Below are positions 32,893 through 42,700 of a stretch of 64,000 nt of DNA, piece by piece; positions within the stretch are counted from its first letter, which is position 1, and every line of letters starts with the position of its first letter. Below the pieces are notes generated by a model that worked only from the letters and a program-made list of their open reading frames with translations, did no database searches and was not told the DNA's origin. Source of the stretch: Bacteroidia bacterium (GTDB lineage Bacteria; Bacteroidota; Bacteroidia; J057); NCBI GenBank assembly GCA_041391665.1, contig JAWKNO010000002.1, positions 1,364,001 to 1,428,000 on the forward strand, in the 5' to 3' direction. The translations under genes were made by a program, and so were the position numbers.

Positions 32893-34662
32893 ATGAAACA
32901 TTTACCTTTTTCCAGCAGACACGCTTTTTATAGTTTACTATATGTTATACTTCAGTTTATTCCTGGTTTTGTATCGGCCACCGGCCCCCGGGTTGTCTGT
33001 ACAACCACCTTTATCGCCGACATGGCGCAAAACATTGCCGGTGAATACGCCGAAGTGATATCGCTTATGCCACTGGGTGGCGACCCTCATATTTATGAGC
33101 CCGTGCCCGGTGACGCCAAAAAAATTGCTGAAGCTGATATTATTCTCAAAAACGGATTGACACTGGAAGGCTGGCTCAATGAAATGATTGACAACTCTGG
33201 AACCAATGCCTATGTAGTGACGATTTCAGACGGAGTCAAACCCATCCATAGTGCCCTGCATGAAAATGCGTTTGACCCCCATGCCTGGATGGATCCGCAA
33301 AATGCGCTAATCTATATCGCCAATATCCGCGATGCGTTGATACGGATAGCACCCGCACATGCTGCCGAATACAGAAAAAACTATGAAACCTATCGGGAAA
33401 AACTCCAGATACTGGATGATTATGTAACTGCGCAGATTTTACGGATACCTCCGGAGCATCGGGTCCTGGCAACTTCACATGATGCGTTTCGATATTATGG
33501 CAATCATTATGGACTTCAGGTAGTTTCTATTCTTGGGACTTCTACGGATGCTGAAGCCAGAATCGAAGATTATAACTTTCTCGTTTCCCTGATCAAAAAG
33601 TATAAAGTCCCTGCAATCTTTATCGAATCAACCATCAACCCCAAACTTCTGCTGCAACTGGCCGAAGACCTGGGAATAAAGATTGGTGGAAAACTCTACG
33701 CTGATTCGCTTGGCGATACAGAAAGTGGGGCAGACTCCTATGAAAAAATGATCCGCCAAAACACGGACCTGATTGTCGCCGGGCTGATGCGTGATGGCGC
33801 TATAAAAAGCGAGGAAAAAAGCCTGAGTTTTCTTTTTGTTATCCTGGCGTTGTTTATCCTCTCTTTTTCTGTAGTGGTAGTGAAGTTAAAAAATCCTTCA
33901 AAAACAGACCTTTCATGGGAAAACTACCATGTAGAAATACGGGGACTATCGGTTACTTATGACAGAAAAACTGCTGTATCTAATATTTTTATCGACATCG
34001 AGCCCGGCTATGTATATGGACTAATCGGGGGCAATGGTTCGGGTAAGTCAACCCTGTTTAAATCAATTCTCGGATTGGTAGAAGCTGATTCGGGCACCGT
34101 CAGCATAAACGGCGAAACGGTTGATTCTGTGAGGAAATATATTTCATACATCCCGCAGAAGGAAGAAATAGACTGGACTTTTCCTGCTACAGTATTTGAT
34201 GTCGTTTTGCTGGGCCGTTACCCCCACCGGGAAGTATTTGACAGGTTACGCCCGGAAGACCGCAAAAAAGCAGAAAACGCGCTGATTCAGTTGGGTATAT
34301 ACGATCTGAAAGACAAACAAATCGGCGAGCTTTCAGGTGGTCAGCAGCAACGGGCGTTTATAGCGCGCGCTTTGTGCCAGGAAGCGGAACTGTATCTATT
34401 TGACGAACCCTTTGTGGGCGTTGATATTACTACAGAGAATAAAATCATAGAAATTGTCAAAGGCCTTGCCGCGCAGGGAAAACTGGTTGTGATCATTCAC
34501 CATGACCTGGCAAAGGTTCGCGAATACTTTGACCGCCTGATCATGATCAATCAGCGCATTATCGCTATCGGAGATACGGAAGAAGTATTTACTGACGAAA
34601 ACATCAAAAAAACCTATGGAGGTCGCCTGACAATCCTGCAAAAAACAGAAACGATTCTGTAA
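32893..34662 (+). CDS. Metal-binding solute-binding protein fused to ABC ATPase (Mn/Fe type)
   Basis: A 589-aa fusion of two subunits that are normally separate. Signal/membrane segment, then a cluster 9 (A-I) metal-binding protein, residues about 30-308, with all four expected ligands: His in GGDPHIYEP, His in FDPHAWMDP, Glu in IFIESTINP and Asp in LYADSLG. The H-H-E-D set is that of Mn/Fe binders such as PsaA/MntC rather than the H-H-H set of ZnuA. A membrane helix (about 312-332) crosses to the cytoplasm, followed by an ATPase with Walker A GGNGSGK (379-385), PQKEEIDWTFPATVFDVVLLGRYP, signature LSGGQQQRAFIARAL, Walker B LYLFDEPFVGVD and switch His (IIHHDL). No frameshift is needed. The permease/repressor fusion follows 3 bp later. 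Confidence 0.92.
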   Translation: MKHLPFSSRHAFYSLLYVILQFIPGFVSATGPRVVCTTTFIADMAQNIAGEYAEVISLMPLGGDPHIYEPVPGDAKKIAEADIILKNGLTLEGWLNEMIDNSGTNAYVVTISDGVKPIHSALHENAFDPHAWMDPQNALIYIANIRDALIRIAPAHAAEYRKNYETYREKLQILDDYVTAQILRIPPEHRVLATSHDAFRYYGNHYGLQVVSILGTSTDAEARIEDYNFLVSLIKKYKVPAIFIESTINPKLLLQLAEDLGIKIGGKLYADSLGDTESGADSYEKMIRQNTDLIVAGLMRDGAIKSEEKSLSFLFVILALFILSFSVVVVKLKNPSKTDLSWENYHVEIRGLSVTYDRKTAVSNIFIDIEPGYVYGLIGGNGSGKSTLFKSILGLVEADSGTVSINGETVDSVRKYISYIPQKEEIDWTFPATVFDVVLLGRYPHREVFDRLRPEDRKKAENALIQLGIYDLKDKQIGELSGGQQQRAFIARALCQEAELYLFDEPFVGVDITTENKIIEIVKGLAAQGKLVVIIHHDLAKVREYFDRLIMINQRIIAIGDTEEVFTDENIKKTYGGRLTILQKTETIL

Positions 34663-34665
34663 ACC

Positions 34666-36156
34666 ATGGAAAAAATCATCGAAGTTTTTCAATATGACTA
34701 CGCCATCCGTGCATTGTATGCTTCGGCGATGGTCGGAATTATGTGCGGCATACTGGGGTGTTTTATCGTCCTGAAGAATATGTCGCTGATCGGAGACGCG
34801 CTTTCCCATGCTATTCTACCGGGGGTAGTAGCCGGATTTCTCCTCGCGGGCTACAGTTTACTGGGGTTTTTCACAGGTTCGGTTGTCGCTGGGTTACTGG
34901 CAGCCATATTGATTACCTGGATTCAGCGAAACGTCAAAACCCATGAAGATGCTGCGATCGGGATCGTATTTACCTCCATGTTTGCCATAGGGGTAATGGG
35001 TATTTCTTGGCTTACCCGCCAGGAGGGCGTACACCTGGATCTCAAAGATTTTCTGTTTGGAAATATCCTTGGAATCTCCGACCAGGATTTATGGATGACA
35101 TTTTCCATTCTCCTGTTTACGGTATTGTGTGTTATTGTATTTTACCGGTACTTTTTTGTAACGACCTTCGAATCAGTAGTTGCACAGACACTGGGCATTT
35201 CGGTAAGCACTATGCATTATTTTCTGATGTTGTTGCTTTCCTTTGCAGTAGTGGCTTCCCTGCAGTCTGTAGGGGTCATCCTTGTCGTGGCCATGCTGAT
35301 TACGCCAGCATCTACTGCTTATCTCCTGACGACACGATTGCAGCGAATGATTGTCATTGCCGCCTGTACCGGACTTTTATCTACGACATTGGGATTGTTG
35401 ATTGCGATCTTTTTTGAGACAACCCCCGGACCCGCTATGACGGTGACCGCTACAGGGTTATATTTATCCGCAGTATTATTTTCCCCTCACAGAGGGATTG
35501 TCAGCCGATATGTGAAACGGATAAAAAACCGCAATCGGGTATTGCAGGAAGATATTTTAAAGCAAGCCGTGAGGCTTCATGAAAAAAAGCAGCTCACACC
35601 CGCAGCCTTGTACCAGAAAATCGATATAAATTCCTGGCGATTGAGAAACGTTTTACGCAAACTCCGCCAACAAGGTAATCTCACCTTTACACAAGGCCAG
35701 TTGAAATTAACCGATAAAGGAATTGAAGGTGGTTATGCACTCGTAAGAGCCCACCGTTTATGGGAAACGTATCTGGTAAAAGAAATGGGACTTAGCGAAG
35801 ATCAGATTCACGATAACGCAGAAAAATACGAACATATTCTGACTGACGCCCTGGTCGATGAAGTGGCCCGGTCGCTGGGAAATCCGCATACCGACCCTCA
35901 TGGTTCACCCATTCCAGAAAAATCAGGCCCCTTGCTCAAAAGCATGGCAACACTATCGAGCGGACAAAAAGCAAAAATCAGTTCCTATCAGATCAACCAT
36001 CTGGTGCGGTCAGACCTTTGGAAGAGAGGAATTCGCCCCATGCTGGAATTTGAAATAGGAAAAGTTGATGAAGCAGAAATCGAAATAAATTTTGACGGGC
36101 AAAGTATCAGCATCCCTGTTTCTCTGGCACAGAAAATAAAGATCGAACACGTATAG
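34666..36156 (+). CDS. Metal ABC permease fused to DtxR/MntR-type repressor
   Basis: A 496-aa protein. Residues 1 to about 280 form an ABC-3 family permease with about eight membrane helices (MVGIMCGILGCFIVLKNMSLIGDALSHAILPGVV, then the GVILVVAMLITPASTAYLL coupling region). From about 290 a cytoplasmic winged-helix domain (QEDILKQAVRLHEKK ... LRKLRQQGNLTFTQGQLKLTDKG) is followed by the metal-sensing dimerisation helix pair with MntR/DtxR ligands: H363, and E386/E389/H390 in AEKYEH. An FeoA/SH3-like C-terminal part (about 435-496) completes it. The layout parallels chlamydial YtgCR, in which proteolysis frees the repressor; release here is inference. Confidence 0.92.
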   Translation: MEKIIEVFQYDYAIRALYASAMVGIMCGILGCFIVLKNMSLIGDALSHAILPGVVAGFLLAGYSLLGFFTGSVVAGLLAAILITWIQRNVKTHEDAAIGIVFTSMFAIGVMGISWLTRQEGVHLDLKDFLFGNILGISDQDLWMTFSILLFTVLCVIVFYRYFFVTTFESVVAQTLGISVSTMHYFLMLLLSFAVVASLQSVGVILVVAMLITPASTAYLLTTRLQRMIVIAACTGLLSTTLGLLIAIFFETTPGPAMTVTATGLYLSAVLFSPHRGIVSRYVKRIKNRNRVLQEDILKQAVRLHEKKQLTPAALYQKIDINSWRLRNVLRKLRQQGNLTFTQGQLKLTDKGIEGGYALVRAHRLWETYLVKEMGLSEDQIHDNAEKYEHILTDALVDEVARSLGNPHTDPHGSPIPEKSGPLLKSMATLSSGQKAKISSYQINHLVRSDLWKRGIRPMLEFEIGKVDEAEIEINFDGQSISIPVSLAQKIKIEHV

Positions 36157-36224
36157 GTAGGTTGTCTGGAGATAACAAAATGGTGTAGGTCAAACTATTA
36201 GGAGAGAATATTCGTTCACAAAAT

Positions 36225-37433
36225 ATGAAAAACTTAATTTTTACGTGTCTTACTTTTTTCATTTGTGCAAGAATGTGTGTCGCACAGAGCGGTGTATTTA
36301 AAGACCCGGCATATCGTGCTGAAGCGGAGAAGGGATTACGGTTTATGTATAATCTTGAGTTTGACCGGGCCGAATGGGTATTTACCAAACTCAAAAACCA
36401 ACAGCCGGAGCACCCCGCAGGGTATTTTCTTTTGGGAATGAATCGTTATTGGCAGACTTATATCTCAGAGACCACACCTGACTATTACGATTATACCGAA
36501 AAACAGCTTGAGTTGTCGCTTGAAAAAAATAAAAAACTGGAAGGTAAACCGGATTTGCAAGCCGAATATGTCTTTTTTGAGTTTATGAACTATGCCCTGG
36601 AGGCAAGGTTGTATTCGTTGAGAAGAAACTGGTTTTCAGCGATAAATACGGCCAGAAAAATCCTGGGACCTGTTAAGGACGCATTAAAACTGGTAGATGA
36701 GTCGCCCGAAATGTATTTCATCGCAGGTATTTATCACTATTATGTAGCGACTTATCACAATTATTATCCCGTAGTGAGACCTTTCCTTGCTTTTTTCCCC
36801 GATGGCAATGAGCAACTCGGCCTGGCAGAAATAGAAAAGGCCGGACAAATTCCCAATTTCACCCAAACGGAGGCCCGCTTTTTCCTGACTTATATTTATT
36901 TAGATGAGGTCAAAAAAATGGGTAAAGGGCTGGAAGTAACCCAAAAACTCGTGGCTGAGTTCCCCATGAATACCTGGTTTCAGACTGATTATGCCCGGGC
37001 ACTGATCAAAAACAATCGCTACGCAGAGGGAGAAAAAATCCTGCTGGCACAACAAAAAGCATTTGAGCAGCAATCCGGATGGAATAATCAGGTCATTTCC
37101 GCTATTAACTCCCGTTACACCACATTTCTGATGATAAAGGCTTACCATTATCAGGCAATCACTCAGATATATCTTCACAAAAACTACCCGGCGGCTATGG
37201 AATATATCAGGAAAAGTAACCAGATGGCCAAACTCGCAGGCGTAAAGGATGACAATTATCTCGCAGGAAATGAATATTACATGGGAGTCTGTTATGATAA
37301 CCTGAGACAACGGGATGCGGCCGTTGCTGCTTACCGCAAAACGCTGGATATGGATGAAAATTCCGAGTACAAAGATCTTGCGAAACTGCACCTGAAAACG
37401 CCCCATTCCCCGGAAACCAGTTTTGGGAAGTAA
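36225..37433 (+). CDS. Exported TPR-like protein
   Basis: A 402-aa protein with a signal peptide (LTFFICARMCVAQ) followed by helical tetratricopeptide-type repeats: GLRFMYNLEFDRAEWVFTKLKNQQPEHPAGYFLLGM at the start, and KNYPAAMEYIRKSNQMAKL / YYMGVCYDNLRQRDAAVAAYRKTLDMD near the end. It is likely periplasmic and a protein-protein interaction scaffold. No specific family. Confidence 0.75.
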   Translation: MKNLIFTCLTFFICARMCVAQSGVFKDPAYRAEAEKGLRFMYNLEFDRAEWVFTKLKNQQPEHPAGYFLLGMNRYWQTYISETTPDYYDYTEKQLELSLEKNKKLEGKPDLQAEYVFFEFMNYALEARLYSLRRNWFSAINTARKILGPVKDALKLVDESPEMYFIAGIYHYYVATYHNYYPVVRPFLAFFPDGNEQLGLAEIEKAGQIPNFTQTEARFFLTYIYLDEVKKMGKGLEVTQKLVAEFPMNTWFQTDYARALIKNNRYAEGEKILLAQQKAFEQQSGWNNQVISAINSRYTTFLMIKAYHYQAITQIYLHKNYPAAMEYIRKSNQMAKLAGVKDDNYLAGNEYYMGVCYDNLRQRDAAVAAYRKTLDMDENSEYKDLAKLHLKTPHSPETSFGK

Positions 37434-37491
37434 GGCATTTGGGTAGTACTGGCTGAGTTTTCAGGATAAAATCTAAATGGGAAAATATTCT

Positions 37492-37499
37492 TACATTTG
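37492..37499 (+). promoter_or_regulatory. -7 element for the M49 peptidase gene
   Basis: TACATTTG fits TAnnTTTG and lies 26 bp before the ATG at 37526; no clear -33. Confidence 0.45.
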
Positions 37500-37525
37500 G
37501 AACCTGAAAATAAAAGCTAATTACT

Positions 37526-39586
37526 ATGAATCGAATTGCATTCTTTTTATTGTCTTTGTCGCTGAGTATCCTGTTGGGATGTGCAGGAGATTCAGGCACA
37601 AACACCACTACTCAGGAAGAAGGCGGTGACTTTGTTTATAAAACCGAGCAGTTTGCCGATTTGAAAATCCTTCGGTATAAAGTTCCTGGTTTTGAGATTC
37701 TTCCCCTTCAGCAGAAAAAACTGTTGTATTTTCTTTCAGAAGCTGCGCTTTCCGGGAGAGATATCATTTGGGATCAGAATTTTAAATACAACCTCACCAT
37801 CCGCCGTACACTGGAAGCCATTGTAAAATCAGCCAAAGCTGATGAGTCAGGCGATTACGCTAAGTTTATGGAATACACCAAGCGCGTATGGTTTTCCAAT
37901 GGCATCCATCACCACTACGGAAACGAAAAGATTATGCCTGAATTTTCGGCGGAATACTTTGCCGGGCTCGTCAATCAGGCTGATCCTGCGTCCCTTCCAT
38001 TGATGGATGGAGAAAGCGTCGAAACGTTTATTGCGAGAATTACCCCCATTATGTTTGATCCTGCGATTGCTGCCAAGAAGGTAAACCTGAGCCAGGATGT
38101 AGACAATGTCGAGAATTCTGCTGTAAACTTTTACGAGGGGGTTTCAGCTGCTGAAGTTGAAGCCTACTACAACGCGATGACCAATGAAAGCGATACAACG
38201 CCCATTTCCTATGGCCTGAATACAAAAGTGGTGAAGGAAAACGGAAAGGTTACAGAAAAAACCTGGAAAGTGGGAGGGATGTACTCCGACGCGATCGAAA
38301 AAGTAGTTTTCTGGCTGGAAAAAGCAATTGCTGTTGCTGAAGATCCTGCGCAGAAAAAATCCCTGGAACTGTTGGTCAAATACTACAAAACCGGTGACCT
38401 GAAAGTTTTTGATGAGTACAGTATCGCGTGGGTTGCCGACACAACCTCAGATATTGATGTGATCAATGGATTTATCGAAGTGTATAATGACCCCAAAGGG
38501 TATAAAGGTTCTTTCGAGTCTGTCGTTTCGATCCGGGACCCTGAGGCTACTAAGCGCATTGACGCGATCGGTAAAGAGGCCCAGTACTTTGAGGACAATT
38601 CCCCGCTGATGGAAAGCCACAAGAAGAAGAATGTAAAAGGGATTTCGGCACGGGTAATCAATGTGGTAATGGAGTCCGGCGATGCCGCACCTTCCACGCC
38701 GATTGGTATTAATCTCCCCAATGCCAACTGGATCCGCGCAGCACATGGCTCAAAATCAGTAAACCTTGCCAATATCGTCAGCGCGTATGACGAAGCTTCC
38801 AAAGGCAGCGGATTCCTTAAGGAGTTTGCTTATTCAGAAGAAGAAATCGAAAATGCCCGCAAGTATGGCTCCTATGCAGATATTCTCCACACAGATATGC
38901 ATGAGGTAATTGGTCATGCTTCCGGTAAGATTGAGCCGGGTGTTGGTACTCCCAAAGAGACACTCCGCGGTTATGCCTCTACACTTGAGGAAGGAAGAGC
39001 AGATTTGGTCGCACTTTATTATATCTATGACCAAAAACTCATAGACATGGGACTGATGGAATCTATGGAGGTTGGCAAAACTGCCTATGATGACTATATC
39101 CTCAACGGTATGATGACTCAGCTTACCCGCCTCAAACTCGGCGATAATATTGAAGAAGCGCATATGCGCAACCGGGCATGGATTTCCCACTGGGCATTTG
39201 AAAAGGGACAGCCGGACAATGTGATTGAAAAAGTAACCCGTGATGGTAAAACCTATTTCAAAATCAACGATTATGACAAACTCCACGACATTTTTGGTCA
39301 GCTGCTTCGTGAAGTTCAAAGAATCAAGTCTCAGGGCGATTTTGAAGCAGCCAAAGCACTGGTCGAAAATTATGGGGTGAAAGTAGATCCTGTATTGCAT
39401 GCAGAAGTGCTGGAAAGATATAAAAGTCTGAAATCTGCACCTTATTCGGGTTTTATTCAGCCAAAACTGGTGCCGGTAATGAATGGAGACGAAATCACCG
39501 ACGTCCTGATAGAGTATCCTTCAGACTTTACAGAACAAATGCTGTATTACGGAGACCGGTATTCTTTTCTCCCCAACATCAACTAA
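37526..39586 (+). CDS. Dipeptidyl-peptidase III-like metallopeptidase (M49), lipoprotein
   Basis: A 686-aa zinc peptidase. A lipoprotein signal (LSLSILLGC) indicates envelope attachment, unlike cytosolic eukaryotic DPP III. The zinc site is a short HExxGH motif, H459-E-V-I-G-H464, with the second-site E488-E-G-R-A-D; eukaryotic DPP III has the longer HELLGH variant, while Bacteroidota members have this form. Lys/Asn-rich segments and NLPNANWIRAAHGSKSVNLAN agree with the family. Probable role: trimming dipeptides from peptides in the periplasm. Confidence 0.9.
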   Translation: MNRIAFFLLSLSLSILLGCAGDSGTNTTTQEEGGDFVYKTEQFADLKILRYKVPGFEILPLQQKKLLYFLSEAALSGRDIIWDQNFKYNLTIRRTLEAIVKSAKADESGDYAKFMEYTKRVWFSNGIHHHYGNEKIMPEFSAEYFAGLVNQADPASLPLMDGESVETFIARITPIMFDPAIAAKKVNLSQDVDNVENSAVNFYEGVSAAEVEAYYNAMTNESDTTPISYGLNTKVVKENGKVTEKTWKVGGMYSDAIEKVVFWLEKAIAVAEDPAQKKSLELLVKYYKTGDLKVFDEYSIAWVADTTSDIDVINGFIEVYNDPKGYKGSFESVVSIRDPEATKRIDAIGKEAQYFEDNSPLMESHKKKNVKGISARVINVVMESGDAAPSTPIGINLPNANWIRAAHGSKSVNLANIVSAYDEASKGSGFLKEFAYSEEEIENARKYGSYADILHTDMHEVIGHASGKIEPGVGTPKETLRGYASTLEEGRADLVALYYIYDQKLIDMGLMESMEVGKTAYDDYILNGMMTQLTRLKLGDNIEEAHMRNRAWISHWAFEKGQPDNVIEKVTRDGKTYFKINDYDKLHDIFGQLLREVQRIKSQGDFEAAKALVENYGVKVDPVLHAEVLERYKSLKSAPYSGFIQPKLVPVMNGDEITDVLIEYPSDFTEQMLYYGDRYSFLPNIN

Positions 39587-39627
39587 TAAAAAAAAACAGA
39601 AGCATTTCTTTTTAAGAGATGCTTCTG
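39587..39627 (-). terminator. Terminator for the DUF4397 gene
   Basis: The hairpin CAGAAGCAT..TCTT / AAGAGATGCTTCTG (39597-39627) is followed on the minus strand by an 8-T run. It lies between the convergent M49 and DUF4397 genes and suits the minus-strand transcript best. Confidence 0.78.
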
Positions 39628-39725
39628 TCACCACAACATTATAGAAACCAGTCAAAAGAACATATCAAAACAAGACTGTTTCTCTGTAATACTCTTACAA
39701 CGCCAAAAGCTGGCAATTGGTTTGC

Positions 39726-42700
39726 TTACTTAATGATGGACAGCCGTTTTACAGAAAAGGTTGTCTCTGTGGTTAACACGACAGTATAAATACCTGCCGC
39801 AAGGGTTTCCGCAGAAAAATCAATATCGTAAGTTCCAGCTGCCAGCTTTTCTTTTTTCGTTTCAAATACTGGCTTGCCGGCCATATCCAACACTACCAGA
39901 CGTGCATTTCCTGACTGGCTGAGTGTGTAGCTCATAGTCGTAAATGAACTTGCAGGGTTAGGGAATACTGAAAGATTTTGATCAGCACGGATCAGATCAT
40001 CTTTGATGCTGGTGGCAAGTGGAAGCAGGGTGCTTGTACCATCAGGAAGAACCAACAACAATCCAAAACCTTCTCCATTTTGGTTAGTGGCTGGGTCGAG
40101 GAAGCCGGAAGCCAAAATCAATCCTGCACCACCGCCCAGTCCTGTAACATCTGCATCAAATGTCGCTACCAGGGTCGTATTTTGACCCGCAGGGGTTATG
40201 CTAATGTCATAGTCTGCTGCCGGAACAGACAGGTAACCGGTGAAATCTGTGTATGCAGCGCCTGATACCAGTGCAGGTGTGCTGTAGTTTGCCAGTACGT
40301 CAACCGTTGGTGCATCAGTAGCGCCATGGAAAACTTTAATATCCACATTACTGCCAACAGCAGTCTCTCTTGCACTGTCAGCCACGAAAAGACCAAACGC
40401 TGTAGGAATGCCATCAGGGTTAACGGCAAAGCTTGCAGGCGAAATAACACCATTAGCAACTATGTGGTAACTGCCTCCTGATGCAAGGGATGCAGGAATT
40501 GTTGCAACCACACCATCTGTAATTCCGGTGCTGGTAGGCAGGGCAATCACAATATCCAGTTCGTAGCCGGTTGGCAGATCCACAAATGGAGTCGCTGTAC
40601 GGAAGTCGAAATCGTCAAGTTTAATGGTATCGGCAAGCGCATTTACATACACATCCACAGTGGCAGCTGCTGGGTCGGCAGCATTGTGAATCACCTGTGC
40701 GCGGGCATTGCCTACGGGAGTCAGCGGGGCTACCGTTCCATCAGCAAAAGCGGCAAACAGACCAAATGCAGGGCCATTCATATTGGCAGCCGGGTCGAGG
40801 AAGCCGGAAGCAAATACCAGGGTTGCACCGCCTCCTAAAGTTGAAGCATCTACATAAAAAGGTGCAACGAGTGTACCGGGAGCGTTGGCACCGGTAACGT
40901 CAATGCGGTACTCCGCAGCAGGTACATTGAGGTATCCGGTAAAATTGCTGTAAGCAGCCGCAGGAACAACCGCTCCGCCGTTGGCATTAACCCCTACAGA
41001 GGGCGCGTCTGTGGCACCGTGGAGGACTTTGATATCTACGTTAGCATTGCCGCTGGCTTCTTTGGCACCTGCTTCCAGGAAGAGGGTAAAGCCCGTAGAA
41101 GCACCGTCTGGGTTAGCCGCAAACATGGTCGGATCGAGCACACCATTCGCTACAACCAGGTAAGACTCACCGTCCATCAGGGTAGGAGTGAAGGTCGCAA
41201 TGGCCTCACTGGAAGAAGTGCTGGTCGGAGGCGCAATGCCAATGGATACAGGGTATCCGGCAGGCAGATCCACAAAAGGAGTCGCACCACGGAAAGCAAA
41301 GTCATCCAGTTTCAGTGAGTCGCTCAGATAATTGATGTACACATCGACCGTGGCCGCACCGGGGTCAGCAGAGTTGTGAATCACCTGTGCGCGGGCATTG
41401 CCTACGGGAGTCAGCGGGGCTACCGTTCCATCAGCAAAAGCTGCAAACAGACCAAATGCAGGGCCATTCATGTTGGCAGCCGGGTCGAGGAAGCCGGAAG
41501 CAAATACCAGGGTTGCACCACCTCCCAAAGTTGAAGCATCTACATAAAAAGGAGCAACGAGTGTACCGGGAGCGTTGGCACCGGTAACGTCAATGCGATA
41601 CGCCGCAGCAGGTACGTTGAGGTATCCGGTAAAATTGCTGTAAGCAGCCGCAGGAACAACCGCTCCGCCGTTGGCATTGACCCCTACAGAGGGCGCGTCT
41701 GTGGCACCGTGGAGGACTTTAATATCTACGTTGGCATTGCCGCTGGCTTCTTTGGCACCCGCCTCCAGGAAGAGGGTAAAGCCCGTGGAAGCACCGTCTG
41801 GGTTAGCCGCAAACATGGAGGGGTCCAATACACCATTCGCTACAACCAGGTACGTTTCACCGTCCATCAGGGTAGGAGTGAAGGTCGCAATGGCCTCACT
41901 GGAAGAAGTACTGGTTGAAGGTGCAATGCCAATGGATACAGGGTATCCGGTAGGCAGATCCACAAAAGGAGTCGCACCGCGGAAAGCAAAGTCATCCAGT
42001 TTCAGTGAGTCGCTGACATAATTGATATACACATCCACCGTGGCCGCACCGGGGTCAGCAGAGTTGTGGATTACCTGAGCACGTGCGTTGCCTACAACAG
42101 GAAGTTCGATGACGGTTCCATTGGCCAATGCAGCAAAAAGTCCAAAAGCTGCACCGTTCATATTGTTGGCAGGATTGAGAAACCCTGAGGCAAATACTAC
42201 GGCTGACCCACCACCAAGACCCGAAAGGTCGGCGTAATAGGATGCAACAATGGTTGAGTTATTTGTTGCAGGCGTTACGTTCAGAATATATTCCGCCGGA
42301 GGGACAGAAGCATAGCCGCTGAATGTTCCGTAAGCGAGGTTGTCAATGAGTGGGGTAGTGCCAAAGTTGACAAGTGCGTCAACATCAGGCGCATCTGTTG
42401 CACCGTGAGCCACAACAATATCTACGTTACCACCAGTCCCTGTTGTTTGAGCTGGAGTTAGCACTTTCAGGTCAAATCCTATTGCAGTGGCACCATTGAC
42501 GGTTGCATCAAACATAGCGGGATTGAGAACACCCGTAGCAACCACCACATATTTTTCATTGGAGGTAAGGGTGAAAGGGAAGGTAGCCAAAATGTCGCCA
42601 GGGCCGGTACTGTTACCGGGAGCGATGCCCACATTGACCGTAACACCGGCAGGAAGCTGGATAAAAGGCGTTGCTTCCCGAAATTTAAAATCTGGCACTG

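Noticed and set aside
40697..42021. Repeated plus-strand frames opposite the DUF4397 gene
   Set aside because: They recur 690 bp apart only because the sense-strand repeat recurs; all are antisense shadows of one long, well-supported minus-strand gene.
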